Positions 63,057 to 64,000 of a DNA stretch of 64,000 nt are shown here, one piece after another; the stretch's first letter is position 1, and each line of letters opens with the position of its first letter. The position numbers and the translations under genes were made by a program. The notes beneath the pieces are model-generated. The model ran no database searches. It had not been told where the DNA came from and saw only the letters and a program-made list of their open reading frames with translations. The stretch is from assembly GCF_900108485.1 (NCBI RefSeq), contig NZ_FNXF01000011.1:1-64000 (forward strand), read 5' to 3'. The stretch comes from Rheinheimera pacifica. Lineage in GTDB: Bacteria; Pseudomonadota; Gammaproteobacteria; Enterobacterales; Alteromonadaceae.

Positions 63057-64000
63057 ATGAAAAGTTATTGCCATATTTTTGCCGTCGCAGCCGTTTCCCT
63101 TGCCAGTGCCAGCTTCAGCTTGTCTGCTATTGCCCAGACAGTTACTCCTCAACCACCTGAAGTGGCAGCCAAGGGCCACATTCTGATCGATTTTGATACC
63201 GGCAAGGTGTTATCCGAGCATAATGCCGACATGTCGCTGGCCCCGGCCAGTTTAACCAAGATGATGACCAGCTATGTTATTGGCACCGAGCTGAAAAACG
63301 GCAATATCACCAATGAAGATATGGTAACCATTAGTGAAAATGCCTGGGCGAAAAACTTTCCCGGCTCATCGTTAATGTTTATTGAAGTAGGCACTCAAGT
63401 ATCGGTAGCCGACTTAAACAAAGGTATTATTATTCAGTCCGGCAATGACGCCTGTGTCGCACTGGCAGAGCATATTGCCGGTAGCGAAAGCGCCTTTGTC
63501 GACTTAATGAACGCCCATGCCGAACGCTTAGGCATGACCAGCAGCCGCTTTGGCAACAGTCATGGCCTGCCAAGTGCCGAGAACTACTCTACCCCGCGCG
63601 ACATGGCCAAATTGTCGGCTGCATTAATCCGCGACGTACCGGATGAATACGCCATTTATGCTGAGAAAGAATTTACCTACAACAACATTAAACAGTACAA
63701 CCGCAACTCACTGTTGTGGGATCGCAGCCTGGAAGTAGACGGCATTAAAACCGGCCACACCAGTGAAGCCGGTTTTAGCTTAATTACCTCAGCCACCCGC
63801 GATGGTATGCGCCTGGTGTCGGTTGTTATGGGCACCAACAGCGAGCGCGCACGTCAGGCTGAAAATAAAAAGCTGCTTACCTACGGTTTTCGCTTTTTTG
63901 AAACCTTTTCGCCTTATCAGGCCGGGGAAAAATTTGCTGAACAACGTATCTGGCAAGGCGACAAAGAAAATATCCAGTTAGGCATACTGCAATCAGCGCA
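63057..64000 (+). CDS. dacA: D-alanyl-D-alanine carboxypeptidase (PBP5), truncated by window end
   Basis: The reading frame opens at ATG 63057 (after AACAGG) and is still open at 64000, giving 314 codons of a protein near 390 in the family. A signal peptide ends near SAIAQ. The active motifs are SLTK (near 69-72), SGN in IIQSGNDACVAL (near 134) and KTG in GIKTGHTSEAG (near 238). The C-terminal domain and amphipathic membrane anchor are outside the window. It removes the terminal D-Ala from peptidoglycan stem peptides and closes the cell-shape gene run here. Confidence 0.95.
   Translation, partial: MKSYCHIFAVAAVSLASASFSLSAIAQTVTPQPPEVAAKGHILIDFDTGKVLSEHNADMSLAPASLTKMMTSYVIGTELKNGNITNEDMVTISENAWAKNFPGSSLMFIEVGTQVSVADLNKGIIIQSGNDACVALAEHIAGSESAFVDLMNAHAERLGMTSSRFGNSHGLPSAENYSTPRDMAKLSAALIRDVPDEYAIYAEKEFTYNNIKQYNRNSLLWDRSLEVDGIKTGHTSEAGFSLITSATRDGMRLVSVVMGTNSERARQAENKKLLTYGFRFFETFSPYQAGEKFAEQRIWQGDKENIQLGILQSA

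Overview
The window looks like chromosome of a gammaproteobacterium related to Alteromonadales, most like the Rheinheimera/Alishewanella/Arsukibacterium group. This is an inference from gene content and order: miaB-ybeZ-ybeY-ybeX-lnt, ybeL beside leuS, the leuS-lptE-holA-nadD-rsfS-rlmH-mrdA-mrdB-rlpA-dacA run, an mtnN-cbiB pair, a PEP-CTERM protein and many TonB, lipoprotein and c-di-GMP signalling genes. I saw no tRNA, rRNA or CRISPR array.

Layout. 1-1306: a complete IS3-family insertion sequence. 1307-5600: an envelope-stress type operon (lipoprotein, CpxR-like regulator, CpxA-like kinase) preceded by a four-unit, 10-bp-periodic CpxR-type operator, then a lone receiver protein and a small DUF5666-like protein. 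5620-13400: a phosphate-scavenging region. A TonB receptor and a beta-propeller phytase lipoprotein face a GGDEF (degenerate), AraC regulator and metallophosphoesterase operon across an intergenic region with a textbook Pho box. 13501-30065: mostly single genes: a zinc-ribbon protein, AI-2E permease, DUF819 permease, S9 peptidase, HopJ-like protein, Ada-AlkA fusion with a methyltransferase, an outer-membrane barrel, pirin, mtnN-cbiB, a 1500-residue propeller/PAS/GGDEF/EAL receptor and a DMT permease.

30066-38869: a hairpin-rich intergenic repeat, the miaB to lnt operon, an acetyltransferase and a LonB-like protease. 39017-42722: a small unknown gene, then DoxX, ECF sigma, DUF3379, AraC and AhpD-like genes in tight succession. 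42796-45440: PEP-CTERM protein, PnuC, DCC thioredoxin-like protein and an Asp/Glu racemase. 45441-48338 is the accessory island. It holds three translationally coupled unknown genes (two membrane, one exported), a lower-GC SEC-C protein whose stop codon lies inside a well-formed integron attC site, and a 122-bp element with 20-bp inverted ends. 48445-52729: monooxygenase, NhaD, a tandem universal stress protein and SulP. 52930-64000: ybeL and the leuS to dacA housekeeping run for lipopolysaccharide transport, NAD, ribosome and cell-shape functions; dacA is cut by the window end.

The best candidates for something undescribed are the integron-like island at 45.5-48.3 kb and the Pho-box phytate locus at 5.6-13.4 kb.
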